Source of the DNA: Verrucomicrobiota bacterium
Lineage (GTDB): Bacteria; Verrucomicrobiota; Verrucomicrobiia; Opitutales; Opitutaceae
Direction of reading: 5' to 3'
DNA: 64,000 nucleotides
Assembly: GCA_016222805.1 (NCBI GenBank)
Contig: JACRQG010000007.1
Coordinates: forward strand, 124,001 to 188,000
Position 1 is the stretch's first letter; each line of letters starts with the position of its first letter. The translations under genes and the position numbers were made by a program. Shown piece by piece: positions 37,965 through 48,100 of the stretch. Under the pieces are notes generated by a model. That model was not told the origin of the DNA. It searched no databases and worked only from the letters and a program-made list of their open reading frames with translations.

Positions 37965-39325
37965 AGGCCATGAGCGTGATCGGTTTCCCCTGCGGCTTTC
38001 GACTGGAGGGCGCGGCGAGGGCCTTTGGCCTTCGCGCAGGACTGGCGTTGCTGGGTGCGGCCGCGGGGTGGGCCGGCGAACCCACGCCGACCAATATCGA
38101 CCTGGCGACCGCGCTGAAACTCGCCGGCGGCAGCAACCTCGAGGTGGAGATTGCCCGGGCCAAGGTCGCCGAGGCCAGGGCGGCCAGCGAGTCAGCCCGT
38201 TCCCGCTTCTTGCCCTGGCTGGCGCCGGCGATCGTGGTGCGCCGGCACGACGCCAATGTCCAGGCGGTGAACGGTCCCGTGATCGATGCGGACAAGCAGT
38301 CCTTGTCGGCGGCCATCGGGGTCAACGCGCAGTTTGATCTGGGGGAAACTTACTTCCAGAACCTCGTGGCCAAGCAAGTGGTGCGCAGCAGCGAGGCCGC
38401 GCTGGCGGGGCGCACGCGAGAGACGGTCCTGCGGGCCGCCACGGCGTACTTTGAGCTGGCGCGCCTGCGGGCGGCAGTGACGGCGGCGGAGGAATCGGCC
38501 CGGGTCGTGGCGCGGCATCTGGAGCAGGTGACGGCGACGGTGACGGCAGGACTGACCTTCCAGGGCGATGCGGCCCGCGTGCGGGCGGCCTACGAACGGG
38601 CGGAGTTGACGACCACGCGGTTGCGCGCGGAACAGCGGATCGCGGCGGCGCGCCTCGCCGAAATCCTGCGGCTCGATCCTGCGGTGGATCTCGTGCCGGC
38701 GGAAACCGAACTGGCGCCGATCGTCCTTCTGGACAGCGGGGATTCGCCCGGGCCCCTCATTTCCCGGGCCCTGGCGGTCCGACCTGAATTGGATGAAGCC
38801 GCGGGGCGACTCGAGGTCGCCCGCACGCAGCGGCGCAGTGCCACGGTGGGACCCTGGATTCCGACGGTCGGAGCCCAGGCCACGTTGGGCGGCCTCGGAG
38901 GCGGCCCCTCCGGTTCGACCGTGACCCGTGATTGGGGCTACAGTGGCGACTACGGGATTGGCCTCAGTTGGCGGGTGGGCCCGGGTGGTTTGCTGGATGA
39001 GAACCGAAAGCGCGAGACGGCGGCCCGGGAAAGGCAGGGGGAACTCGACCTCGAACGCGTGCGGGATGCGATTCGACGCCAGGTGGTGGAGCAGCACACG
39101 CGGGTGCGCGCGCTCAAGACCCAGGTCGATTTCTCCCGAAAGGCCCTCGAAGCGGCGGAAATGACCGCTCGCCTCTCGCGGCAGCGCCGGGAAGTAGGGG
39201 TCAGCCAGGTGCTGGAGGATTTGCAGGCGGAGGAGGAACTGGCGAGGTCGCGACGCGAGTACCTGACGATGCTGGCTGAGCACAATCAGGCGCAGTACGC
39301 CCTGAAGTTCGCGGTCGGAGACTGA
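37961..39325 (+). CDS. TolC family outer membrane protein
   Basis: NIDLATALKLAGGSNLEVEIARAKVAEARAA; coiled-coil periplasmic pattern; 4-nt overlap with adaptor gene. Confidence 0.9.
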   Translation: MKAMSVIGFPCGFRLEGAARAFGLRAGLALLGAAAGWAGEPTPTNIDLATALKLAGGSNLEVEIARAKVAEARAASESARSRFLPWLAPAIVVRRHDANVQAVNGPVIDADKQSLSAAIGVNAQFDLGETYFQNLVAKQVVRSSEAALAGRTRETVLRAATAYFELARLRAAVTAAEESARVVARHLEQVTATVTAGLTFQGDAARVRAAYERAELTTTRLRAEQRIAAARLAEILRLDPAVDLVPAETELAPIVLLDSGDSPGPLISRALAVRPELDEAAGRLEVARTQRRSATVGPWIPTVGAQATLGGLGGGPSGSTVTRDWGYSGDYGIGLSWRVGPGGLLDENRKRETAARERQGELDLERVRDAIRRQVVEQHTRVRALKTQVDFSRKALEAAEMTARLSRQRREVGVSQVLEDLQAEEELARSRREYLTMLAEHNQAQYALKFAVGD

Positions 39326-39417
39326 GGGAGCTTCCCGCAAAGTTTGCGCGGAGCTTGGCAAGTGCTGCGCAGCGGCATAGACTGGCGTTTGCCATAGTTT
39401 CTCCGGCCCCCACAGCC

Positions 39418-40824
39418 ATGATTCTTCCCACTGAACCTACCGTTTCCAGTCGCGCCGCCCCCCTCGCGCTGGATCTGATCCGCAAGTACTCGATTCCCGG
39501 GCCGCGCTACACCTCCTACCCCCCGGCGACTCAATTCACCGCCGACCTCCCGACGGTGCGACTGGAAGATGCTATTGCGGAGGATAATGCGCCGGGAGCG
39601 GGTCCGGTCTCCCTGTATTTTCACCTGCCGTTTTGCGAGACCCGGTGCTGGTTTTGTGGGTGCAACACCGTGATCACGCGGCGACGGGATGCCGCCGGGG
39701 AGTATCTCGACGACTTGGCGCGGGAAGTGAAGCTGACCGCGGCGCGGATGGACCGGACGAGACCGGTGACCCAGGTTCACCTGGGCGGTGGCACCCCGAC
39801 CTTCTTTCCCCCGGATCAACTGCGGCGCCTGGGAGCCCTGCTCCGGGAGTACTTCCAAATCGCCCCGGACGCGGAGTTCAGCGTGGAAGTGGACCCGCGG
39901 CGACTGACGGAAGAGCACGTGGTGGCCCTGCATGAGATTGGGGCCAACCGGGCTTCACTCGGGGTTCAGGACACCGATTCCCGGGTGCAGTTGGCCATTC
40001 ATCGCTTCCAGCCGCACCACCTGAACCAGCGGGCGTTCGAGTGGATGCGGGGCCACGGTTTCGAGTCGGTCAATGTCGACCTGATCTTCGGGCTGCCGTT
40101 GCAGAAAGCCGAGGGCTTCTCGCGGACGATCGAGGATGTGCTGGCGCTCAGCCCGGACCGGCTGTCGGTGTTCAGCTATGCGCATGTGCCGTGGATCAAG
40201 CCGGCCCAGCGGATCTTCGATGATCGCGGACAGCTGCCGACGGCGGAGGAGAAGCTCGCGATGTTCGCGCTGGCCCACGAAAAGCTGACGGCCGCCGGGT
40301 TTGTGGACATCGGGCTCGATCATTTTGCCCGGCCGGACGACTCGCTGGCGGTGGCGCAGCGTTCCGGGACCCTGCACCGGAACTTCCAGGGATATACGAC
40401 GCAGGCGGGGGCGTCGCTCTACGCCTTTGGGATCTCCTCAATCTCGTCCACGGCAAACACCTACCGGCAGAACCACAAGGCGCTGTTGGAGTGGCGGGCC
40501 TCGCTCACGGCCGGGGAGCTCCCGGTGGAGCGAGGGCTGCGTCTGACGGAGGAGGACCAGCGCCGGCGCACGATTATCATGCGTCTGATGTGCGATCGCC
40601 GCCTGGACTATTCCGTGCTGTCACGATTGCTCGGATTGGACTTCGCGGCGACCTATGCCGCCGACCTCGGCCGCCTGGAGGACTTGCGAGAGGACGGGCT
40701 GATTCGCTTTTCGCCGCAGGGCCTCGAGGTGACGCCGGTGGGCATTCCCCTGCTGCGCGTGATCGCGATGCGGTTCGACCCGTTGTTTACCGCCGCCCCG
40801 CGGCGTCACGCGCAGGCAATCTAG
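39418..40824 (+). CDS. hemN: Oxygen-independent coproporphyrinogen III oxidase
   Basis: KYSIPGPRYTSYPPATQF; YFHLPFCETRCWFCGCNTVITRR (radical SAM CxxxCxxC); VHLGGGTPTFF; VNVDLIFGLPLQ. Confidence 0.96.
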   Translation: MILPTEPTVSSRAAPLALDLIRKYSIPGPRYTSYPPATQFTADLPTVRLEDAIAEDNAPGAGPVSLYFHLPFCETRCWFCGCNTVITRRRDAAGEYLDDLAREVKLTAARMDRTRPVTQVHLGGGTPTFFPPDQLRRLGALLREYFQIAPDAEFSVEVDPRRLTEEHVVALHEIGANRASLGVQDTDSRVQLAIHRFQPHHLNQRAFEWMRGHGFESVNVDLIFGLPLQKAEGFSRTIEDVLALSPDRLSVFSYAHVPWIKPAQRIFDDRGQLPTAEEKLAMFALAHEKLTAAGFVDIGLDHFARPDDSLAVAQRSGTLHRNFQGYTTQAGASLYAFGISSISSTANTYRQNHKALLEWRASLTAGELPVERGLRLTEEDQRRRTIIMRLMCDRRLDYSVLSRLLGLDFAATYAADLGRLEDLREDGLIRFSPQGLEVTPVGIPLLRVIAMRFDPLFTAAPRRHAQAI

Positions 40825-40842
40825 GACCGGTTTGCTTTTTCG

Positions 40843-40879
40843 GTAGCCGCGCTTCAGCCGAAGGCAAAAGCGCGGCTAC
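40843..40879. repeat. Extragenic palindrome (REP-like)
   Basis: GTAGCCGCGCTT-N13-AAGCGCGGCTAC, perfect 12-bp arms, in convergent intergenic space. Confidence 0.7.
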
Positions 40880-40897
40880 GGAAGCACGGAGAGCGTC

Positions 40898-43009
40898 CTA
40901 CGTCAGTGACAGGCGCCGCAGCCGAAGCGCGTTGGCGACGACGGTGATGGAGCTGAGGCTCATCGCCACCCCGGCAAACATCGGGTTGAGCAGCCAGCCG
41001 GTGAAAGGAAACAGGGCTCCGGCCGCGAGCGGCAGGCCGGCCAGATTGTAGGCGAAGGCCCAGAAGAGGTTCTGCTTGATGGTCCGCAGCGTCGCCCGGC
41101 TCAGGTGCACGGCACGCACGAGGGCGGCCAGATCGCCTTGGACGAGCACAAGGCCGGCACTGTGCATCGCCACATCCGTGCCGGTGCCCATGGCGATGCC
41201 GACGTCGGCGGCGGCGAGTGCCGGCGCGTCGTTGAGCCCGTCCCCGGCGAAGACCACCCCGTGCTCGTCCGAGCGATGGCTGCGGACGAGTTCCTGCTTT
41301 TGGGCCGGGGTGACCGCGGCATGGTAGCCGTCCAGCCCGAGCTGGGTGGCCACCGCCCGGGCCGTCGACTCCCGGTCGCCAGTGACCATGATCACCCGGA
41401 ACCCCAGTCGCTGGAGTTCGCGAATCGCCGCCGGGGTGGTGGCCTTGACCTCGTCGGCGAGCGCAATCGTGCCGATTCGTTCTCCCTCGACGGCGACGGC
41501 CACCAGCGTCGCGGTGGCAAATGCTCCGACATCATGGACGGCCCGGGACACCTCCACCAGGCGACCCTCGATCCGCGCACGCACCCCGAATCCGGGCTCC
41601 ACGGCGAAATCGGTCGCGATGGGAAGAGCCAGTCCCCGCTCCTGGGCGGCGCGGACGATTGCGCGGGCGAGAGGATGTTCGCTGGCGGATTCCGCTGCCG
41701 CGGCGTAGGTCAGCAGTTGCGCCTCCCGTGCCGATGCGGCCGGGCTGGAGGCCGGAGTTTCGCCCGTGCCGGAGAGTTCAAGTCCGACCACCCGGGGATG
41801 TCCGGCCGTGAGCGTGCCGGTCTTGTCGATCAGCAGGGTGCGCACCCGGGCAAGGCGCTCAAGGGCAGCGGCGTCCTTGACCAGCACGCCAGCCTGGGCG
41901 CCGCGGCCGATGGCGGTTACCAAGGCGACCGGCGTGGCCAAGCCAAGGGCGCAGGGACAGGCGATGATCAGAACGGCGACGGCGTTGATGAGGCCGAAGA
42001 CCCAGCCGGGTGCCGGCCCGGCGATCGTCCACACCAGGAAGGTGACGGTGGCAATCGCGAGGACGATGGGAACGAACACCGCGGAGACCCGATCGGCGAG
42101 GCGCGCGATCGGCGCTTCGCTTTCTTGGGCTTCCTCGACCAGGCGCACGATCTGCGCGAGCAGGGTGTCGCGGCCAATCCGTTCGGCCCGGAAGGTCAGG
42201 GTCCCGGTGGTGTTCAGGGTGCCCGCATGGACCGGGCTGCCGCTGGCCTTCTCGACCGGCTCAGGCTCACCGGTGAGCATCGATTCATCGACGCTCGTGG
42301 CGCCCTCGAGGACGGAGCCGTCGACCGGGATTTTCTCGCCCGGGCGGACCCGAAGGGTGTCGCCGACCTTCACCTCTGCAACCGGGATGTCGGTTTCGAC
42401 TCCCGTCTGATCGAGGCGGTGGGCGATTTTCGGTGCGAGATCCATCAGCGCCCGGATGGCGAGGTCGGTCCGGGCGTGTGCCCGTTGTTCCAGAATCTGA
42501 CCAAGCAGAACAATCGTGGTGGTGACCGCTGCGGCCTCGAAGTAGAGCGGGACGCCGTGGGCGCTGCGGAACGCCTCCGGAAAGCGCGCGGACAGCAGCA
42601 GGGCCGCGGTGCTGTAGAAGTAGGCGGCCCCGGTGCCGGTCACGGTCAGCGTGAACATGTTGGTGTCACGCTCCCGGATGGAGGTCCACCAGCGCCGGAT
42701 AAACGGGGCGCCACTCCAGAAGAACACCGGCGTGGTCAGCAGGAACTGGAGCCAACCCGACAACTGCGGGTTCACGTGGTGAGCCAGGGAAGGCCAGACC
42801 ATTTCGCCCATGGAAAGGACGAGCACCGGCAGGCTGAGGGCGGTGGCGGCGAAGAACCGCGGTCGAAGGTACCGCTCGTGTGGCAGGCCCATGTAGACCG
42901 GTTCGGAGGCCGACTCCGCTGAGGCGCCGGAGGCCTGGGCTCCATGGTGGTGACCGTGGGCGTGGCCGGGATGGTCGGGAAGAGAAGGAGAAGGGGACGG
43001 TTTCATCAC
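40898..43009 (-). CDS. Copper-translocating P1B-1 ATPase with His-rich N-terminus
   Basis: [12 protein letters not shown]-term; [43 protein letters not shown]-x6-YN-x4-P ([14 protein letters not shown]) and MSLSS signatures of P1B-1. Confidence 0.95.
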   Translation of the reverse strand: MMKPSPSPSLPDHPGHAHGHHHGAQASGASAESASEPVYMGLPHERYLRPRFFAATALSLPVLVLSMGEMVWPSLAHHVNPQLSGWLQFLLTTPVFFWSGAPFIRRWWTSIRERDTNMFTLTVTGTGAAYFYSTAALLLSARFPEAFRSAHGVPLYFEAAAVTTTIVLLGQILEQRAHARTDLAIRALMDLAPKIAHRLDQTGVETDIPVAEVKVGDTLRVRPGEKIPVDGSVLEGATSVDESMLTGEPEPVEKASGSPVHAGTLNTTGTLTFRAERIGRDTLLAQIVRLVEEAQESEAPIARLADRVSAVFVPIVLAIATVTFLVWTIAGPAPGWVFGLINAVAVLIIACPCALGLATPVALVTAIGRGAQAGVLVKDAAALERLARVRTLLIDKTGTLTAGHPRVVGLELSGTGETPASSPAASAREAQLLTYAAAAESASEHPLARAIVRAAQERGLALPIATDFAVEPGFGVRARIEGRLVEVSRAVHDVGAFATATLVAVAVEGERIGTIALADEVKATTPAAIRELQRLGFRVIMVTGDRESTARAVATQLGLDGYHAAVTPAQKQELVRSHRSDEHGVVFAGDGLNDAPALAAADVGIAMGTGTDVAMHSAGLVLVQGDLAALVRAVHLSRATLRTIKQNLFWAFAYNLAGLPLAAGALFPFTGWLLNPMFAGVAMSLSSITVVANALRLRRLSLT

Positions 43010-43251
43010 TCAGGAGACGGAGCCGAAGCGCGGATCTTACAGCTTCCCACCCAGAGGGTCGTGCGGGAGGGGAAACACTCTGGCGCCGCCCGACGGCGAT
43101 TCACAACGCCAGATGTCCGAAGGCGGACGGGAGGCGCACACCGAGGACCGGCGACGCGAGAGCACGCCGACGGCGCGGTCGCCCGGTCGCCGTCGTTTTT
43201 GCCCGCCTTCACGGTACGACCGCCGAGGCAGGTAATCCGCCTCGCTGGCCT

Positions 43252-43872
43252 TCACGGGGGCGGAACCCTCGGTCGCCGGGACGCGGATTGCGTAGCCTTC
43301 GCGGTGGTCGCAGGCTGGCGGGGGTTTTCCGGAGGACAATCGCAGTCGAGGCACTTGCCGCGGGCGCATTCCCCGCAGAACTCCAGCAGCTTTCGGCGGA
43401 GTTCCTGCCGAGCGCGGTGGAGGGCGACGCTGGCATGGTTGGGGGTGAGACCGAGTTCGGCCGCTGCCGCCGCCACGGAGGCGCCCTGCCATTCCACCAG
43501 ACGCAGAAGGTGCGCCTGACTGGGCTTCAAAGTGGAGATGACGTGATCGAGACAGGCGCAGACCGCCCGGGCGGCCGTGGCATCGTTTGCAGACAACGCC
43601 ATGAAGTCCTCGGTCCAGGCCTGCTCCCGGCGTCGGGCAGCGGTGCGACTCCTTCGGAAATCCACCGCAGCGCGGCGCAAGATCTGGTAGAACCAGGCGA
43701 CCGCCTTTTCCTCCTCCTTCAGCTCCGGCGCCTGGCGGAGGGCTTTCACCAGCCCGTGCTGCAGCAGGTCATCGGCATCGGCGGCATTGCCGAGGCGGGC
43801 GGCCAGAAAGGATCGAAAGGCCTGGCGTTGCGCCAGCAGTCGACGGGCCAGGGTGGACGCGGAGGCAGGCAT
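43252..43872 (-). CDS. ECF sigma factor with C-terminal Cys-rich tail (CorE-like)
   Basis: AVAWFYQILRRAAVDFRRSRT; VCACLDHVISTLKPSQAHLL; LTPNHASVALHRARQELRRKLLEFCGECARGKCLDCDC; start overlaps upstream stop by 1 nt. Confidence 0.88.
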   Translation of the reverse strand: MPASASTLARRLLAQRQAFRSFLAARLGNAADADDLLQHGLVKALRQAPELKEEEKAVAWFYQILRRAAVDFRRSRTAARRREQAWTEDFMALSANDATAARAVCACLDHVISTLKPSQAHLLRLVEWQGASVAAAAAELGLTPNHASVALHRARQELRRKLLEFCGECARGKCLDCDCPPENPRQPATTAKATQSASRRPRVPPP

Positions 43873-44516
43873 CAGGGGGAGAACCACTGCAAGCCCAGGG
43901 CGAACCACGCGCAGAGGACGAGGCCGCTTCCCAACGCGATGCCTCCCTGCCAGCGCAAACGGGAGCGGAGCAACCAGGAGACGATCCCGGTTCCCACCAG
44001 CGCGATGATCCCGAGCGAGAGCGCGTCCATCGTCCAGACCCAGAGGGAGGTCAGCCACCAATCCCGATCGTTCAAGGAGTCGTTTGCGCGCACGCCCGAA
44101 AAGGTGTGCAGCGCCCGGCTGACGCCCCAGCCATTGACCGTGGTGGTCTGGAGCACCACCCGGCCCGCGCGGAGGTCAGCCTTCACTTCCACCTGCCGGC
44201 CCGGGCGCTGGACCCGGAAATCAAGGCGCGTGGCGTCCGCGGGGGTGACGAGCCAGTGCACCTCGCCGGTCAGCCGGAGCTGGTGCAGGAGGTGCCTGGC
44301 CTGTTCGAGAGGGGAACCCGGCGGCGGAGCGACGACGGCCACCTCGGTCGTTTCCACCCGTCGCTTCGACCAGAACTCGGCGAAGCCCCAGGCGTGGTTC
44401 AGCAGCAGTCCTGTCAGGGCGAACAACCAGAGAGCGAAAAAGAAGTACAGTCCCAGCAGGATGTGGATGCGACGCATCCACGATGTGGCGACACCTTCGG
44501 CTTGTGGGGAGTTCAT
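43872..44516 (-). CDS. PepSY-associated TM protein
   Basis: RRIHILLGLYFFFALWLFALTGLLLNHAW; HTFSGVRANDSLNDRDWWLTSLWVWTMDALSLG. Confidence 0.72.
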   Translation of the reverse strand: MNSPQAEGVATSWMRRIHILLGLYFFFALWLFALTGLLLNHAWGFAEFWSKRRVETTEVAVVAPPPGSPLEQARHLLHQLRLTGEVHWLVTPADATRLDFRVQRPGRQVEVKADLRAGRVVLQTTTVNGWGVSRALHTFSGVRANDSLNDRDWWLTSLWVWTMDALSLGIIALVGTGIVSWLLRSRLRWQGGIALGSGLVLCAWFALGLQWFSP

Positions 44517-45139
44517 CGCACCAGGGCCCCGACCAGGCCGGCCAGGGTGCAGGCTCCGACGGCGAAGAAGATCACGCCGGAGCGGCGCAGGGTGTGAGAC
44601 CACCACCACCAGAGAAGGCCGCTGACGGTGACGCCCAGCACCAGCACGACACTGGCATCAGCCACCCAACGCCAGGCCTGCATGAAGCCGGAGTTGCCAC
44701 GGATCGCGACGTTGTGTGGTCCCGGCATGCGATGCAGGTAGATCAGGGCGTCCGCCAGGCCGGTGCGGCGGGTCGTGAGGTCGGCCGTGCGGGCCTCGAG
44801 GTGCAAATCCACGGTCGTTTCCCGGCCGGGAAGGCTGACGGGCAGGACCATCCGTCGTTCCCGCGGCACGTAGCGCACGTGGCCGATTTCTCCGCTGACC
44901 TGCAGCTGCGCCAGGAGGCCGCGCAGGGCCGTCAGTTGGTCGGCGAGGGGGCGCTTTTCCAGGTCGGGAGGAACGGGGAGATCGGACACGGTTCGCTTCT
45001 CGACGGCGCCGGCGGTGCGCGGCGCCCAGCCGTGAACAAGGAGGATCGCGCTGACGGCGAAGAGCAGGAGCAGGGGACTGACAAAGAGGCCGGCCAGCAC
45101 ATGCAGGTCGCGCACGGTGCGCTGGACGCGGGCGTTCAT
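44513..45139 (-). CDS. PepSY-associated TM protein
   Basis: VQRTVRDLHVLAGLFVSPLLLLFAVSAILLVHGWAP; LHRMPGPHNVAIRGNSGFMQAWRWVADASVVLVLGVTVSGLLWW. Confidence 0.75.
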   Translation of the reverse strand: MNARVQRTVRDLHVLAGLFVSPLLLLFAVSAILLVHGWAPRTAGAVEKRTVSDLPVPPDLEKRPLADQLTALRGLLAQLQVSGEIGHVRYVPRERRMVLPVSLPGRETTVDLHLEARTADLTTRRTGLADALIYLHRMPGPHNVAIRGNSGFMQAWRWVADASVVLVLGVTVSGLLWWWWSHTLRRSGVIFFAVGACTLAGLVGALVR

Positions 45140-48100
45140 GCGGATTCCGGCGCAACGATGGCTGGGCCCGGCGGGACGGGTTGCGTTGCGGGGGCGCGGG
45201 CGAGCTTCCTCTCCCAGTACCAGGTGAAGAAGACCGGCACCGAAAAAAGCGACACGACGTCGAAGAGCATCCCGCCGACGACGGGAAGGACCATGGGCTG
45301 CATGAGCTCGGACCCGCGCCCGGTCGACCACAGGACGGGAATGAGGGAGAGCATCGTGGTGGCGTTGGTCATGATGGCCGGCCGGCGGCGGCGAAGACCG
45401 GCGTAGAAGACGCGCCGGTGGACCTCGGCGACGTCGCGTGGCGGTGTCTTGAACTGCTCCTGGATATAGGTGCCGAGGAGGATGCCATCGTTGAACATCA
45501 CGCCGAGCAGGACAATGAAGCCGACGATCACGGCCGTGGTCATCTCCGCTCCCCACCACCAGACGAAGAAGAAGCCCCCGGCAGTGGTGACACTGGCGTT
45601 GCAGAGGATGATGATACTGGTGATCAGCCAGGAGCGCGTGCCGACGTAGATCAGGACCACCATCACCGCCATCGAGGCGGCGATGATCCAGCGCAGTGCC
45701 TCATCGGCCTTCAACTTCTGCTCGTAGCGGCCCACCCAGCGGTACGTGGCGCCGGGCGGCAGGGTGAGCCGGCCGTCGGCGAGCGCGGCGCGCAGCCGGG
45801 CCTCGGCGTCCTGCACCACCTCGACTTCCCCGCGACCGCGGGCATTCAGGAGCACGTACTGGGTGCGTTTGCCGCCTTCGGAGCGGATGGCCATCGGCCC
45901 AATCGTATAGGTCAGACCCGCTTCACTGGGACGCTGGTCGACGACCGAGAGCGAAAGCGTGGGGGTGAGGGCGAAGGTGAGGCCCGTGCGGCCGGGCGGT
46001 GACGGGCGAGCCGAAGGGGCAAAGGGCAGCGGATCACCGGCCGGGATGGTCAGTTCGGCGCGGGTCGGCGAGAGGATTGTCAGGTTGCGTTGGTGAGCCA
46101 GCGGCAGGGCAGCCAGCAAGGCGGCGGTATCCGAGGTCTCGAGGGTATACACCGTCGGCGTTGCGAGCAGGTTCCAGAGGGGAATGGCGCCCATGCCGGA
46201 TGTGACCGGCACCCGCAGTTGGATCCACTCATCGGCGTCGTCCCGACGTTCGCGGAGGTAGCGGATCCGCACGGGATACCGCAGCGCGCCCTCGACGGAG
46301 TAGGTCACTGCCATGCCGCCGAGAGCACTTTCGACGGCGCGCATCACCTGCTCGTTGGTGAGCCCGAACCGCGCGAGTTTCTCCGGTTCAAGCCGGATTT
46401 CGGCGTAGGGCTTTCCGCCTTCGCGCTGCATCTGCACGTCCGCAGCACCCGGCGTGGGCTGAATGATCTTCTCGGCCGCCTCGGCAAAGCGCTCCAGGGC
46501 GTCCGAGTCGTCGCCGAGCACCTGCAGGGCAATAAGGCTGCGGATGCCGGTGGAGAGCATCACGACGCGCGTCTCGATCGGTTGAAGCCAGCTCGGGGCC
46601 ACGCCGGGAATGTCGGTGATGGCCGCGAGGGCGCCGCGCACCTCGGCCAGCGTGCGTGGGCGGCGCTCGGTGGTGCCGTCGTCGCGGCTGAAGTCATGGG
46701 TCGGCCATGCGGCATACGGCTTCAGGAGGACGACGGTCTCGATCATGCCGATCGGAGCGGGGTCCAGGGCGGTTTCCGCCCGTCCCATCTTGCCCATCAC
46801 TCCGGCCACCTCGGGGATCGATTCAATCCGCCGGTTCTGTTCCAGCATGATCCGCTGCGTTTCGCCGAGGCCACCCGTCGCCGGGATCGAGGGCATGAAC
46901 AGCAGGCTGCCTTCGTCGAGCGGCGGCAGGAAACTCGACCCCACCCCGGGAAACCAGCGGGTCATCGCCTGATCGAGGCGAGTCGTCGCGAGATCTCCTC
47001 CGGCGGCGGCGATGACGTGCCGCAACGGTGCACTCAACGTCTGCCAGCCGAGGCCCAGCAGGTAACCGCCGCCGGCGAGAATGCTGATGGCGAGCGTAAA
47101 GGCGACCTTGTGGCGCTGGATGCGCTGGTAGGCCCACTCGTAGGCGACGTGGATCGCGTGGCTGGCCGGATTTTCCTCATAATTGACCAACTCCTCGCGC
47201 CCCAGCCGCCAGACGGTGAAGGCGACAAGTCCGCCGAAGATCGGCGCAAACAACCAGCCCGGTACGGTCACGGCCCAGCGCCCATAATCCATCGGGAGGC
47301 TCCAGCCATCGCGGAGGAACCAGCCGAACGCCAAGCCCCCCGCCAGGCCTGCGAGGCACACCAGAAGGCCGCGACGCAGGTGCCACGGCGGGAGCAACAG
47401 GCGGCAGAGCACCGGCACCAGGAAGACCCCGAAGAGCACCGCGCCGCTGATCGCCAGGGATTTGGTGAGCGCGAGAGGTTCGAAGAGACGGCCGGCCTGA
47501 TCCTGCAGGGCGAAAATGGGCAGGAAGCCGATGACCGTGGTGGCCGCCGAGGTCAGCAACGGCCGGGCGACTTCCTCCGCGGCGGTGACCACGGCGGCGG
47601 TGATTTCGGGATCGAACGGCGAGGTGGGCATCGGGCGTCCCTCGCGCCGGCACCTGGCCTGCAGATCCACCAGGTGCTGGGTGATGTTTTCGGTCATGAT
47701 GATGCCGAAATCGACCATCACGCCGACGGCGATCGCGATGCCCGCGAGGCTCATGATGTTCGCCCCGACACCGACTCCCCACATCACCAAGAACGTGAAG
47801 AGCATCCCGAGGGGCAGGCTGATGGCGACCGCCAGGCTGGCGCGGACGTGGAGGAGAAACGCCACGACCACGACGACCGTGGTGACCACGGCTTCGACCA
47901 GGGTCGAAGACAGCGTCGCGGTCGTCTCCTGGATCAGCTGGGAACGATCGTAGAAAGGCACCGCGGAAATCTGTTCGCGGGCGAGCGTGGGACCGAGGTC
48001 GGCGAGCCGCCGCTTAACGGCGTTGATGACGGTCTTGGGGTCCTCGCGGACGCGCATGCCGACGATGGCACCGACATGCTCCTGATGGCCGTCGGCGAGA

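Noticed and set aside
43170-43212. GACGGCG...CGCCGTC followed by TTTTT as a plus-strand terminator
   Set aside because: No plus-strand gene upstream to terminate; all neighbouring genes are on the minus strand.
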